64,000 bases of DNA from Rhynchopus euleeides. Lineage: Eukaryota; Euglenozoa; Diplonemea; Diplonemida; Diplonemidae. Position 1 is the first letter of the stretch. The number at the start of each line of letters is the position of its first letter. The notes under the pieces are model-generated. The model worked only from the letters and a program-made list of their open reading frames with translations. It made no database searches and was not told where the DNA came from. The position numbers and the translations under genes were made by a program. Shown piece after piece: positions 12,674 to 23,796 of the stretch. The stretch covers positions 1,922,001 to 1,986,000 of the forward strand of contig OY723278.1 of NCBI GenBank assembly GCA_963210315.1. The letters are read 5' to 3'.

Positions 12674-15600
12674 ATGGCTACACCAGGCGGCGCCATGCGC
12701 CCCCTGAATGTGCGTTGCTCCACCTCGCGGGACGTGGCCTTCGAGGTCGCAGAGGGGGCACCCTTCAACGACATCTATGAGGCAGCTGCCGCTGCCTCGG
12801 GCTACCCCCGCGAAGGGCTCGCCGGGGCGCACCTCGTGGTGTGCGGGCATGAGGAGGTGCCGTGTGAGCAGGCCCTGCAGCAGCCGGGTTCCGTGCTGAT
12901 CTTTTGCGGGATCAGCCCCTACGTCTCCCTCACGGTCCACTCGCTGTCGCAGGTTGCGCCGGAGCACCGCAACCTGAAATACAAGCTGGTGTGGCGGGGG
13001 CTGGGCGAGCGCGGCCAGACGGCTCAGGTGGAGCCGGACAGTGAGGGCGTGGTGGCCTACGGCAGGGCCTGGTGCCTCTCTGAGAACCCCGAGGCAGCTG
13101 AGCGCGCCCTCAGCATTGCCGTGTGGGTCACCCCCCCCGGGGGGGCTGAGGATTACCTCGGCCTGGCGAACGTCGCAGTCGCGGATTTTGCCAGCACACC
13201 CCGGCAGATCCACGCATTCGACATGACCTCCGCAGACGGCTCGCAGAAGGTGCACCTCCGCTTCTCCCTGGTGCACCACCCGGCAGCCGTGCCATCTGTC
13301 GCGGAGGCTTCCTCCGCTGCCCCGGTGCAGGAAAGCGGTGCGGCAAGCCCTGCGTCACGGCGGCTGGAGGAGGCGGAGGCGGAGGCGAGGGCGGTCGCCG
13401 AGGCTGACGCGGAGGCGGGCCGCCACATGGCCGCCACGGAGGGGGTCGAGTCGGTGGAACGCGCGGCAATCGCAGACAGGGCTGTGCAGGAGAAGCCCGC
13501 CACAGAGGCGGCCAGCCAGAGCCGCATCGAAGTCACGCCGCCGGAGCCGGCGCCGTCGCGGGGTGGTGGTGGTGGCGGGGGTGGTGCGTCGCCCAGCTCT
13601 GCGGCAAACCCGCCGGCATTCGCACCAGCGTCTGACGGGAGGCTGAGCACGGCGGAGCTGCGTGTGTGGATAGCGGACATCCTCTCGGAGGTGCGGTCCG
13701 GGATGGGGGAGAGCTACCTGCATGAGAATGCAAACCCGCCGCACGACATCGGGCAGCTGCACGACACGCTGGAGATCTACGGCAGCCCGGTGCAGTGGGG
13801 CGACACGGTGGTGCAGATCCTCGGGGAGCCCGTGCTGCGCGCAGGGCACATGTCATCCCGCAGGACCATCGTGACGACTGTGGCTGAAGAGCGGCTCATC
13901 AGCGCTGCCCTGGAGGTCTACCTCAACTCGACAGACTGGGGACCGGACATCGCCCTGTCGATCCGGCAGCGGGCGAGCGAATCGCTGCTGTCGCTCCTCA
14001 ACCTCCCGGCATCCATGGCATACCGGAGCTTTGGGGACAACGGGCTCGCCACATCGGCTGTGCTGCACCAAATCCAGCGCTGCGGGTTCCTCAAAGCGCA
14101 TGGTGTGGACAGCCTCGAGGACATCGTCACACGCACCTGCCCTGCCATGTCGGTCTACGTCGGGCAGGAGAGCTATGAGGAGTGGGGGTCCTGCGACATC
14201 CTGAAGCAGCTCCTCTGGGAGATGCCTTCTGTGGAGGTGAAGTGTGCGGCGTCGAATGCCGACGGGTCGATCAACGTCACGGCGCTGCAGGCGGCGGTGG
14301 CGGAGGATGTGGCAAAGGGCGTCGTGCCGGTGGCGGTGGTGGCCCGCATGGGCAGCGATGGTTTCGAAGGGGCGGATGACATTGCCTCCGTCGCCCAGGT
14401 GTGCCTGCAGCACAAGCTGTGGCTCCATGTGGAGGGGCCTGGCGTCTTCCTCCTGCACAACAAGGACAGCCCGGCGAGCGCAGCTCTGCTGCAGGCAGCG
14501 CACGAGACAGATCTGAACATCAGCATCGTGCTGTGCGCTCATGAGTACCCTGCCCTGCGCCGTGTGCAGGGGTTCTGGGTTTTCTCCTCCGGGCGGTGTG
14601 GCGTGGAGCTGAACCCGCAGGACAAGGTGCCGGAGACGGATGTGGCGGCGCTGCCTTGCAGCCTGCCTGCCTATCTGCGGCTCCGCAGCTCAGGCCTCGC
14701 AGCGGTGGACGAAGGCCTCACCGCCAAGATGCGGAGTGCGGAGCGTGCGGTGGAGGTGCTGCACGGCCTCGGCGATGCCGCAGGGGAGGGTTGTGGTGTC
14801 ATCGTGCCGCAGATGCACACCTCCAGGCTGAACCTGTTTGCGGCCTCGTTCACGCTGCTGCCCAGGGATCACCCCCTGGTGGCGCAGGGAGGTATGGCAA
14901 AAGACAAATCCGGCAAGAGGCCTTCATCTTGCAGAGAGTTTGCCGATGTGGTTGTGTGTTCGGGATAGTGGTGATGGTTTGGGCGGGGGAGTTCCTGTGG
15001 GGGGGGGGGGGGGTTGCCCACCATGTGCATACCACTCATGCATTCCTCATGCGTTCCCTCCACCCATCCAGGTGCCGGCGAAGGAGAGTGCAAGGCAAGC
15101 ACTGCGACGATTAACACCGTCAACAAGAGCGTGTGCGAGCTGCTCGGTGACCCGCGCTTCACGATTATCCCAGACGTATGCCAATCATTTTTTTGTGGCG
15201 GTCATTAAAAATTCCCCCGCCCCCTCGCTCCACGTTGGTAACCAGAGTCGATACCTTGTTGCATCTCGGGTGTGTCCCTTGATTGAGCTTGTGTTGTGTG
15301 AGCGACTTGAGCCGCGGTCTGGTGGGTTACTTTCACATTATCAAGGAGATAGTAGCCGTCCGTGCTCCGCGGACCCCCCCAGGCACGATGGCAGTGTAGT
15401 GGTCAAACCACTGCGTCGGACCCTGGTGCAAGATGCAGCACGACAGGGTGTACCGAACGTCAGAGCCAGGAAGGGTGATCACCCGGTCAACCTCGCACGT
15501 CCTCCCTCCCGCTCAGCTTTCTGGGCGGCAAAGCGGGGGATGCATGCCACAGGATTCCTCCTGCATCCCATATGCCTGGAAGAAGTCCACCCTGCATATG

Positions 15601-16581
15601 ATGCCCTCCTCTCGCCACCCACCCACCCCACCCACACAGCAGGGCGAAGGCCTGGTGCGCTGGCACGTCTCCCCCACCACCCTGTCGGACGACGTGATGC
15701 AGCGCTTCTCATCCCTGGTGTCCACAACGGCAGCCGAGATGCTATGCATCTCAAGCTACACCGGCATGGTATGCCCTTGCCTCACAAACCAATGCCTTTC
15801 TCGCGCGTCGCTCCTTTGTTAAAGCCCCCCCCCCCCCTCCCATTGTGCATTGATCTGCCTTGTACAACATATCTGGTGGAGTGATTACAAAAAGGACTAA
15901 CATTGCAAGAAGGTGCTGGGAGATTTACTTTTCCATTCACTCTCGACGATCAAACCCCCCCCCCTTTTGCTCTTCTCCACTTCATCCCACCCCACGCTCC
16001 CCACACCCCAGGTGTCGGACGCCCTTTCCAAACTCGACTCCATCGCAGTGGTGCCCCCTGCCGAGGCAGGAACACACTCTGCCAGACAGCTCTGCGCCCT
16101 GCGCCTCGTGCCCCCCTTCTGTGAGGACGCAGACAGGGGAGATGAGGGCCGCTCCGAGACCACTGTCATCCAGGCCAACTTCGCAGGTGTGCTGCAGGAG
16201 GAGGCAAATGCTGCAGGGGCGCCGGTTCGCTTCGAGGCGGCAGGAGATGAGGTTCTGTGCCTGCTGCGGGAGGGAGCCGGGTCGCTGAGTGATGCGAACA
16301 TCGCCACCATCCAGGAAGCGACGAAGAAGGCTGTGGCGCACACCCTGCGCACCGACCCCGTCATCCTCCGCCTCGAAGCCGATGTGCTGCAGCGCGGCAT
16401 CGCCGTGGCCCAGAAGAAGCTGGAGGAAGCCGCCAAGCGCCAGGAAACCCAGACCAGCATGATCCGCTCCATCCCCCTCGTGGGCAGCATGTTCGGGTGG
16501 ATGTCCCCCGAGAGCCCTTCTGAGGAGGGGTTGAAGTTCGACCTGACCACCAGCACCCTGCGGAAGGAGGTCAAAAACTAA
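12674..16581 (+). CDS. PDXDC1-like PLP-decarboxylase-fold protein, 1006 aa, 4 exons
   Basis: Exons are 12674-14891, 15072-15175, 15640-15768 and 16012-16581, with in-phase joins. The introns (180, 464 and 243 nt) all begin GTATG. Residues from about 324 onward match the layout of PDXDC1, a group II PLP-decarboxylase relative. LWLHVEG appears near residue 582, then LPAYLRLRSSGLAAVDEGL. Near the C-terminus MIRSIPLVGSMFGWMSP corresponds to the VLRQIPVVGSVLNWFSP block I recall in animal PDXDC1. The usual PLP-binding His-Lys is not seen, and the Asp that pairs with the PLP ring is replaced within HVEG, so the protein may not be a decarboxylase. The N-terminal 220 residues are extra and resemble a beta-sandwich (possibly C2-like, inference). 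A Gly/Ala/Glu-rich linker joins them to the core. Confidence 0.85.
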
Positions 16582-17569
16582 GTAGGGGAGCAGGCGCGAG
16601 AACTCTTGGGTGTTTCCGCAAACTCGGTGTGTGTGGTGGGTGGGGGGGGTGGGGTGGAGAAGCGTGTGCTTTTGAGCAGGGTGGGGGGCTGTTTGGATGA
16701 AAAAGTCGTGTGTGGGGGGGTATTGTTGTTGCGTGCAGCGGTGTGGCGTTGTGTTTCCTCATGAGACTTCCCTCCGTGGGCCAAACGGTGTGGTGTGCCC
16801 CGGCACCCCCCACCTCTAGCTTTTTCTGTCCACCGGCGCGTGAAAAAGGCGCACGCTGGGGCTTGCTTGAGATGGTGGTTCTATTGTTAGCTTTGGCTGG
16901 GCCTTCAGGGCCAGCCTGCCAGTTGACACGCAGTCAAATTTTGCAGAGAGCGAGGGGAGATATCTTGCATCGCCGGTGGTTTTGCGCGAGACTAGCTCTT
17001 TGCGCAACGCATCGTTGAGCTTTGAGTGGTGGGGGTTGGGGGGGGGGGGGGAAGGTAGGAACGGCGTTGGGGCCAGGAGGCTGGTTTCACATCGCATTCT
17101 GTGGCTTCATTTGCGTGTGCAAATATACGCATGGAACTACCGAACCAGGCACGCCTTGCTCAAACAACGCGGAGTAACCCGAGATTAGAAATCCGTAAAA
17201 CGTGTTAACCCTGAGTGCTGCACAGCCCTGGTGCTGCTGGTTGCGACACCCCTCCCCTCGACACAGCGGCACCATCAAAAGAACGAAAAAAAACAGCCGG
17301 TACTGTGCCTACGGGTGCAGCATAGACCGAAGCAGACAGCCCCTCCCTCCCAAAACCCACACCCCCCCCTCCCACGCATCGCCGGGATCATACAACACAC
17401 GCCTTCGGACCGCCCCCCTCTCCCCCGTCACAAACACAGGCGTGTCCCCCTCCTGTTGAGTGTTGTGAGTTAATATCTTCTCCACCGATTGCCCCACACA
17501 TGCATCGCACCACCAGGGCGTGCGCGAGGGCCCCTCACCCCCACACCCCCCTTCGGGTGACATGCACCG
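16582..17569. other. Spacer, no gene recognised
   Basis: This is the 3' flank of the PDXDC1-like gene, then a G-rich patch (about 16640-16660 and 17027-17053) and a C-rich leader ending near 17560. I find no coding region. Confidence 0.4.
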
Positions 17570-18490
17570 ATGGCCCCAAGCAGGGCATCCGCTTCAGCCT
17601 ATGAGTCGAGCGGGACCCCTGGGTCGGAGCAGCTCTATGCCCTCCTCCTGGAGAACGGCATACTCCGGTCGGACCGTGCCGTAAAATCCCGCGAGGCACG
17701 ACCCGCACGCACGACGACCGCACCCGACTACACAGGGCTCAACCCCCCGCTGCCGGAGCTGCAGTTCGCACGGGCGCACCGCAGGGCAGGGCTGGAGCGC
17801 TTCACCCCTGCAAAGGGGGACCCCTGCCGGGCGGCACCCACCGCGGCACGCAGGGAGGCCTCGCTGCGCGAGGGTCTGGGCTGGAGCCGCCTCCCCGCAG
17901 ACAGATTCATGCAGTTCATCGGATTCGACGTGCGGTGCACCGAGGCGGGGCTGCTGCGGCCACACCCGAGCTACGCCGTCGACACCACCCTGCGGGCGGC
18001 ACCTGCACATCACCCAACGCCACGCCATACCGCAGGCGGCGGGGAGGCGCCACGCGAGGCCAGCCGGGCAGGCGGTGGGGGTGGTGGCGGTGGCGATGGC
18101 TTCCGAAGGCCCGCCAGCCCAGCCATGGGGGGCAGCAGCGACGGCAGTGCTGACAGCACCGATCCCGTGCAGCCCACAGGGTGTGGCGGAGGCGGTGGTG
18201 GTGGTGGTGGTGGCGCGTGCCTCGACAGTGTGCTGACACAGCCCTTGGGTGGGGGTGTGCTGCGCTGCCCCGGGGGTCCCGGGCAGGGGGTGGTGCCGAG
18301 GGTGGCAGCGCATTGCGGCAGCCTGTCCTGCGGGCGCAGCAGCCCGCCAGGGCTGCTGGGGGAGGATGTGTGCATCTCGCCCAAGAGGAGTGTCGCCTCC
18401 TCCACCCGGGCCTGTTCGCTGCAGCTCAGCGATCTTCCTGTCGGGGCCTTCAGGCGGGACAGCCGTGCCTCGACGCCGCGGTCTTTCTGA
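17570..18490 (+). CDS. Low-complexity protein of unknown function, 306 aa
   Basis: I do not recognise a family. Residues 1-130 look folded and basic, with segments such as ENGILRSDRAVKSREARP and GWSRLPADRFMQFIGFD. The rest is low complexity with two Gly runs (near residues 165-172 and 204-213) and a Ser/Arg-rich tail. There is no signal peptide or membrane helix. The ATG at 17570 follows a C-rich leader (17533-17550), and an upstream AG at 17515-17516 could be the splice acceptor. GC-rich third positions and shared orientation support a real gene. Confidence 0.65.
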   Translation: MAPSRASASAYESSGTPGSEQLYALLLENGILRSDRAVKSREARPARTTTAPDYTGLNPPLPELQFARAHRRAGLERFTPAKGDPCRAAPTAARREASLREGLGWSRLPADRFMQFIGFDVRCTEAGLLRPHPSYAVDTTLRAAPAHHPTPRHTAGGGEAPREASRAGGGGGGGGDGFRRPASPAMGGSSDGSADSTDPVQPTGCGGGGGGGGGGACLDSVLTQPLGGGVLRCPGGPGQGVVPRVAAHCGSLSCGRSSPPGLLGEDVCISPKRSVASSTRACSLQLSDLPVGAFRRDSRASTPRSF

Positions 18491-19884
18491 CTGGGTTCCG
18501 CTGTACGTGGGGGTCTGTTTCCCCCCACGCTTTCTTTTGGGATTATTTGCGGTAGAGAGGTGCCACACGCCCCCTCTCTCCGACTCGGTGAACAGGGGAT
18601 CTGTTACATCTTGTTACAGTAGAGCAAAAAGGCCATCGTCACCATCCCTCTACCCCCCACCTCCTGTATTGACTGCGATTCTATTGTGTGCTATCCGATG
18701 CTGGGCTGTTTGATAAGGGCTGTGCCTCCCGTTGCGGAAACTCCGTAGTGCGGAGGGAGGGGGGGGGGTGGTGGTGGTGGGGGCAACTTTTCTTTGAGTT
18801 CTGTGTGAAGTAGATACGGCTCGAGGTAGAGAGTCAAGTGCAATGCCGCATCGAGCCCCCCGCCCCCCCTCCCCCAACATTGGTTTCTTGACAGAGAACA
18901 TCATTTGTCTTGGAACTCACCTCGCCTGTCACGCAGCTGGAGCGCATGTGACAGGCCCACATGTCGCCAAGGCCCCCGCCCAGGTCCACGACATAGCCCG
19001 CACCATCGTGGAAAAGGCCGCTGAGCCCAGGCGTGTGCGACAGGGCCTCGACCGCGGCCACCGCGCTCACGCGCAGGGCTACCTTCGACTCATCTCTGAG
19101 TCGGGATTTGATGTGAGACTTGCAGCTGCCGTCGCATACCTCTTCGCGTCGGCCTTGTGCTGTTGCATGATCTCACTGTGCGTGGGGTGTATGTGTAGCC
19201 AACATATAGAAGACAAGTCTATACCTTTCTCCTTCGCACTTCGTCGTCGCGGTCTCCTCCTCCTTGGCACCCGTCTCAAGGGGGCTGCAACATAAAAAAG
19301 GCAGTGTTATGTGCTACATTACGTGGAGCAGATTACCCTCCTGCCCCATTGTGACTGCCAATACAAGCAGGCAATCTGCCCCGCAATGCCTTTGCAGATC
19401 TCCCGCCTCCCCAACACCGCCCTTCTCAGGAGACACCGAGGTTCGCCCCCACGGCACGTCATTACATCACCCGCTCCCGCTCCCCCTTTTACCCCCCCTC
19501 TCCCTCAACTGTCCCTTGGCGTTGTGCATGCGGGGGGGTTCCATTTACACACCATACCCCTCCGCCTCTGCCTGCCGGCAGCTCGCCGCAGGGCGTTAAG
19601 GTTCTTTTTTTCCCCTTTTTGTTATCATCTCCATCGGGGTTGGGTGCGATAGCGAACCATTTACACATTTATTTTTTCGCTCCTCTCCCTCCCCACACAC
19701 ACACCCCCTGCATAAACCCACGCGTGGTGATCCCGAAGCTTCTGTCCAAAAAAAAGAACTTTAGGATCTCACCTGTGGGGCATTTCAAATCGTTCCGATC
19801 GTTCGACGCTAATCCTTATAAACCCACTCCCGACCTTACTCTGCTATTCACGATCCCACCATCACCCCCCCACCCCCACCCCCG
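18491..19884. other. Spacer between two unknown genes
   Basis: Mostly C-rich and T-rich spacer. One part (18922-19110) looks coding-like and is listed separately. The last 80 bp form a C-rich leader running directly into the ATG at 19885. Confidence 0.4.
18922..19110 (-). other. Coding-like island, possibly an antisense exon remnant
   Basis: On the - strand a 60-odd-codon stretch reads smoothly with gene-like composition, including SAVAAVEALSHTPGLSGLF and GYVVDLGGGLGDMWACHM. It ends at GAGGTGAGT, which fits a generic 5' splice site, although introns elsewhere here start GTATG. The + strand is also open across part of it, so strand and status are uncertain. It may be a gene fragment or chance. 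Confidence 0.22.
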
Positions 19885-20685
19885 ATGAGCGTCGGGAACA
19901 CGCGGCTGAAGCAGTTCCCATGGTGTGAGAGCCGGCCTGATGGGAGGAGGGCGATTCGGAACCACCAGGAGGCCCATGCAAGAGGGGTGCGCAACGCGCG
20001 CAAGGTGGTCGACACGAGCGCTCCGAAGTTCTTCAAGGCGCGAGCCCCGAAGGGCAGCCTCGATGCAGCCGCGGCATCCCTTGCATCCGCAGAGGCTATC
20101 GAAAGCAACGCGCGTGCCGCAGCGTCTCTGCTGAGCAGAGGGTGGGGCGGCTCTGCCGAGCCCACAGAGGCGCACGGGGAGAGCTGCATGTCGCAGCAGT
20201 TCTCACAGCAGGCGGAATCGCCAGCCAGGTCTGTCAAGCTGAAGCGGCCCTTCAGCGCGCCGCTGCAGGGGCAGCCGAGGGTGAGGGCGGACAAGGGGGC
20301 TCCCCTGCCGCAGCCAGGGTCGCCCGCGAGGTCTGTCGTGCTGTCGGCGTCTTTCAGTGCGGCAGCGGCGGACAGGCATGTTGCTGCGGACCACCAGGGT
20401 GTGGATGAAGCAAGCGCGTATACAGCTTCCCCGCTGGCTGCCGCAGGTGCTGCGGGGTCTGCATTCTCGCGGGGGAGGGTGCAGCAGCAGCAGCATCAGC
20501 AGCATCAGCATCGGCGGCGGTCAGACGGAGGGGGTTGTGTGGGTGCGCTGCCCGAGGAACACCAGTCGGCGTACCGTGCCTTCGTGGCGCTCCTCGCGGC
20601 CTGTCCGGCGGAGGGTGCCGCGTCGCTACTGCAGGAGGCGTTCAGAGAGTCGGCCGAGCTGCGCATGCTTTCGGATTTCGGGTGA
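19885..20685 (+). CDS. Ala/Ser-rich protein of unknown function, 266 aa
   Basis: I do not recognise a family. The N-terminus (MSVGNTRLKQFPWCESRP) and the C-terminal 50 residues (LPEEHQSAYRAFVALLAAC then LLQEAFRESAELRMLSDFG) look structured. The middle is low complexity, with a Q/H run (QQQQHQQHQHRRR, residues about 200-212). Two similar short motifs, SPARSVKLKRPFSA and SPARSVVLSASFSA, occur about 34 residues apart, suggesting a repeated linear motif. Orientation, third-position GC and a C-rich leader abutting the ATG support it as a gene. Confidence 0.65.
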   Translation: MSVGNTRLKQFPWCESRPDGRRAIRNHQEAHARGVRNARKVVDTSAPKFFKARAPKGSLDAAAASLASAEAIESNARAAASLLSRGWGGSAEPTEAHGESCMSQQFSQQAESPARSVKLKRPFSAPLQGQPRVRADKGAPLPQPGSPARSVVLSASFSAAAADRHVAADHQGVDEASAYTASPLAAAGAAGSAFSRGRVQQQQHQQHQHRRRSDGGGCVGALPEEHQSAYRAFVALLAACPAEGAASLLQEAFRESAELRMLSDFG

Positions 20686-21108
20686 GGCCGTGTCGGGTGG
20701 GGTGGTTTTATCTTGTAGCGATCCGGTGCCCGAAAGGAGTACGATTTTTCGTGCAAGGAAAAAATAGCTGGGCTGCTGAGCGATTCCATGTCGTCTGCTG
20801 GCATATGGGGTGGTCGCAACGAGAGGGTTCCCGGCGCGCTGCACGCCCCATCCCCCCCCTCCTCCCCCGCCCCCAGCGCCTCCCTTGTAAAACTTGTCCT
20901 CCTCCGGTCTTCCGTATCCACCCCTCACTCCCACACACCCACACCCACCCGCAGGCATCGTGGGAACACCCGAAGACACGGGTGCCCCCCCGTGAAACCC
21001 CACCCACCCACCCCCACTCGCCCGGGGGTTAGGAGTTGGGGAAGAGGGGGGGGGGGCTCAACAGTCACAACACCACACACACACACATCCCCCGACACCA
21101 CCTCCAAG

Positions 21109-23796
21109 ATGGTGAACGGCGTGAAGGGCGCGCGGCGCCGGATGGGCGGCGGGGCCACACGGAGAGGTGAGGTTTCCAACAAAACGGCTCGGGTCCGCGC
21201 CGCCGTTGCTGACGCGAAGGCGACACGTGACCGCCCGGAGAAGCGCCTCTCGCACGACCAGCAGCAGCTGGTCAACCAGGCCAACCCTGGCGATGCACGC
21301 AGCCTCCTCGACCTCCTCGTCAGCCCTGCCTCGGAGAAGGCGGGCCGGCTGAAGCTGAAGGGCGAGATCAAGGCGAAGCCGAAGCGCGCAAACTGCGCCT
21401 TCATCACATCCGACGGCACCGCCACAACCACCGAACCCTCCTCTAAGCGCAGGCGCGTGCAGGGCGGCGCAGACATTGTCGCACCGCTCGCCCAGCGCGG
21501 CTCCCTCTGCACTGGGGACGACGACCTCCTTGCCGACGTGCCCCTCCCCGAGGCAGCCGAGGAGGACCCCGCAGATGCGCAGCCCACCCTGCCTGCCTAT
21601 GAGATGTGGAGGCGCCTCGGGGTGAACGACGCCCTGCTGGAGGCGCTCAAGGAGAATGGCTTCGAGCAGCCCTTCGAGGTGCAGCAGCGGACCTTCTCTG
21701 AGGGGCTCCGCTTCGACAAGGATGTGCTTGCTGCGGCGCAGACGGGTTCCGGGAAGACCCTCGCCTTCGGGCTGCCGATCATCCAGAGGATTATGGAGAA
21801 GCACGCCGCGTCGCCTGTCCCGTTTGAGAAGAGGGTGATCGATTGCCTTGTCATTACCCCGACGCGAGAGCTGGCGATGCAGGTTCACAACCACCTGAAG
21901 CCGTTTGTCGAAGCGGCGGGCCTCTCTGCGGCGTGCATTGTGGGGGGGATGTCTGACGAGAAGCAGCTCCGCCTTCTGAACAGGTCGAAGAAATACCGCC
22001 CGCACATTGTCATCGCAACGCCGGGGCGTCTGCACGGGCTGCTGGAGGATGGGGATTCTGACTACCTCGACAGGAGCATCACAAAGGCCCTGGAGTACCT
22101 TGTTGTGGATGAGGCGGACAAGATGATCCAGGCAAAGCACTTCGAAGAGATGGGTGACATCCTCGAGAGGATCAGGGACAGGGAGGCGCCGGAGATTACC
22201 CTGGAGAAGAAGTCTGAGATGATGCGCGGCATCAGCGTGGTGAAGCGGTGCCCACAGGAGGAGAACCCTGTCCACTACGCGACCAACGCTTATGAGGAGT
22301 TCGATTCCGTCGAGGATTTCCTCCGGGTGTGGAAGAAGGAGGCAAAGGAAAGCCCTTTCGCCTCGTCGCACATCGAGGGGGTCAACTTCAACGACCTGGC
22401 GAAGGACATGGGCATCACCGGGGCTGCCGAGGGCGAAGGCGAAGACCAGGAGGAGGAGATGGAGGAGGAAGACCTGGAGGAGGGCCTGCCTGAGGAGGCC
22501 GAGGCGGTGGAGGAGGGTGTCGATGCCGAGATGGAGGAGATGGAGGAGGACGAAGAGGATGAGGAGGGGGAGGAGGCGGAGGAGGGTGAGGGCGAGGGCG
22601 AGGGGCTCTACCAGGTGCCGGTTCCGGACAGGCTGAAGGTGTTTATTACATCTGCCACGCTGACCCTGGAGGCGAAGCACCACGAGGGTGGGAACCGGAT
22701 TGCGAAGAAGCACAAGGCTGAGGCGGAGAAGCAGGGCCAGCAGGCCGAGGAGCCGAAGGGGAAGCGCTCGAAGAAGGGCAAGCGGAACCAGGAGGCGGAG
22801 GCAGAGCAGGAGGAGGCGGACAACGAGGCGGCCCCAAAGGTGGCGTCGGTTGATATGATCGCTGAGATCTGCGAGTCGTTCCGCCTGGATAAGGCGAGGT
22901 GCAGCGTGTTCGACTGCACCCCTGACAGCCTGATGGTGGACTCGCTGAGGCAGGCGTGCATCTACTGTTTGGATGATGAGAAGGAGCTGACGACGTACTA
23001 CTTCCTGCTGCGGCACACAGGGAGGACGATCATCTTCGTCAACGCCATCAGCACGTTGCGGAGGCTGACGTCGATCCTCAGCAACCTGGGGCTCACCATC
23101 TATGCCCTGCACTCCGAGATGCAGCAGCGGCAGCGTCTGAAGAACATCGACCGCCTCCGGGATAACGAAGACTGCGTGGTGGTGGCGACGGATGTCGCGG
23201 CGCGTGGTCTCGACATCAAGGGGATCCAGCACGTGCTGCACTACCAGTTCCCGAGGAACCTCGACACATATGTCCACCGCTGTGGGCGGACAGCCAGGTG
23301 TAAGCAGGCGGGGTTCTCGCTTTCCCTCGTCTCTCCCGAGGAGAAGTCGTCTTATAAGAAGATGTGTGAGTCGCTCAAGGCGGGGAACGGGCAGGGTCTG
23401 CCTTCGTACAGTGTGGACCACCAGCTGCTGCAGAAGCTGCGGGACAGGCTGTCGCTTGCGAAGCAGCTGGACAAGGCGCTGCACAAGGACAGCAAGGTGA
23501 AGGTGCACAACACCTGGCTGGAGAAGAACGCCAAGGAGATGGACCTCCGCGTCGAGGACAGCCTCCGCGACCAGTCGATGGATGACCAGCGCCAGGCGAA
23601 GATCCACAGGGAGAAGATCTCGCTCCTCAAGCGGCAGCTCACGGACCTGCTGGCCACGCCGCTGATGCAGACCCGGGGGCAGTTCCTTCACACTGGCCTC
23701 CTCCGTGCGCAGGAGGATGCTGCTGCCGAGCACGCAAAGAAGCTCCAACGCGTTGTCTACGGCGCAGGCCAGCAGAAGCGTGCCATGAAGAAGTGA
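21109..23796 (+). CDS. DEAD-box RNA helicase, DDX24/Mak5 type, 895 aa
   Basis: This is an ATP-dependent RNA helicase, likely nucleolar and acting in 60S ribosome assembly like yeast Mak5. The helicase motifs are in order: Q-motif region EQPFEVQQ, motif I AQTGSGKT (210-217), Ia PTRELA, Ib TPGR, motif II DEAD (334-337), motif III SAT (515-517), IV IIFVNA, V ATDVAARGLDI and VI HRCGRTAR (from 723). Between motifs II and III lies a long insert with an acidic Glu-rich stretch (about 440-502). Such an insert, together with the basic N-terminal tail, is typical of the Mak5/DDX24 branch. The ATG at 21109 gives MVNGVKGARRR. The frame is open farther upstream, but that part reads as a Pro/Ser/His-rich leader. 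The RPL35 gene lies downstream. Confidence 0.92.
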   Translation: MVNGVKGARRRMGGGATRRGEVSNKTARVRAAVADAKATRDRPEKRLSHDQQQLVNQANPGDARSLLDLLVSPASEKAGRLKLKGEIKAKPKRANCAFITSDGTATTTEPSSKRRRVQGGADIVAPLAQRGSLCTGDDDLLADVPLPEAAEEDPADAQPTLPAYEMWRRLGVNDALLEALKENGFEQPFEVQQRTFSEGLRFDKDVLAAAQTGSGKTLAFGLPIIQRIMEKHAASPVPFEKRVIDCLVITPTRELAMQVHNHLKPFVEAAGLSAACIVGGMSDEKQLRLLNRSKKYRPHIVIATPGRLHGLLEDGDSDYLDRSITKALEYLVVDEADKMIQAKHFEEMGDILERIRDREAPEITLEKKSEMMRGISVVKRCPQEENPVHYATNAYEEFDSVEDFLRVWKKEAKESPFASSHIEGVNFNDLAKDMGITGAAEGEGEDQEEEMEEEDLEEGLPEEAEAVEEGVDAEMEEMEEDEEDEEGEEAEEGEGEGEGLYQVPVPDRLKVFITSATLTLEAKHHEGGNRIAKKHKAEAEKQGQQAEEPKGKRSKKGKRNQEAEAEQEEADNEAAPKVASVDMIAEICESFRLDKARCSVFDCTPDSLMVDSLRQACIYCLDDEKELTTYYFLLRHTGRTIIFVNAISTLRRLTSILSNLGLTIYALHSEMQQRQRLKNIDRLRDNEDCVVVATDVAARGLDIKGIQHVLHYQFPRNLDTYVHRCGRTARCKQAGFSLSLVSPEEKSSYKKMCESLKAGNGQGLPSYSVDHQLLQKLRDRLSLAKQLDKALHKDSKVKVHNTWLEKNAKEMDLRVEDSLRDQSMDDQRQAKIHREKISLLKRQLTDLLATPLMQTRGQFLHTGLLRAQEDAAAEHAKKLQRVVYGAGQQKRAMKK

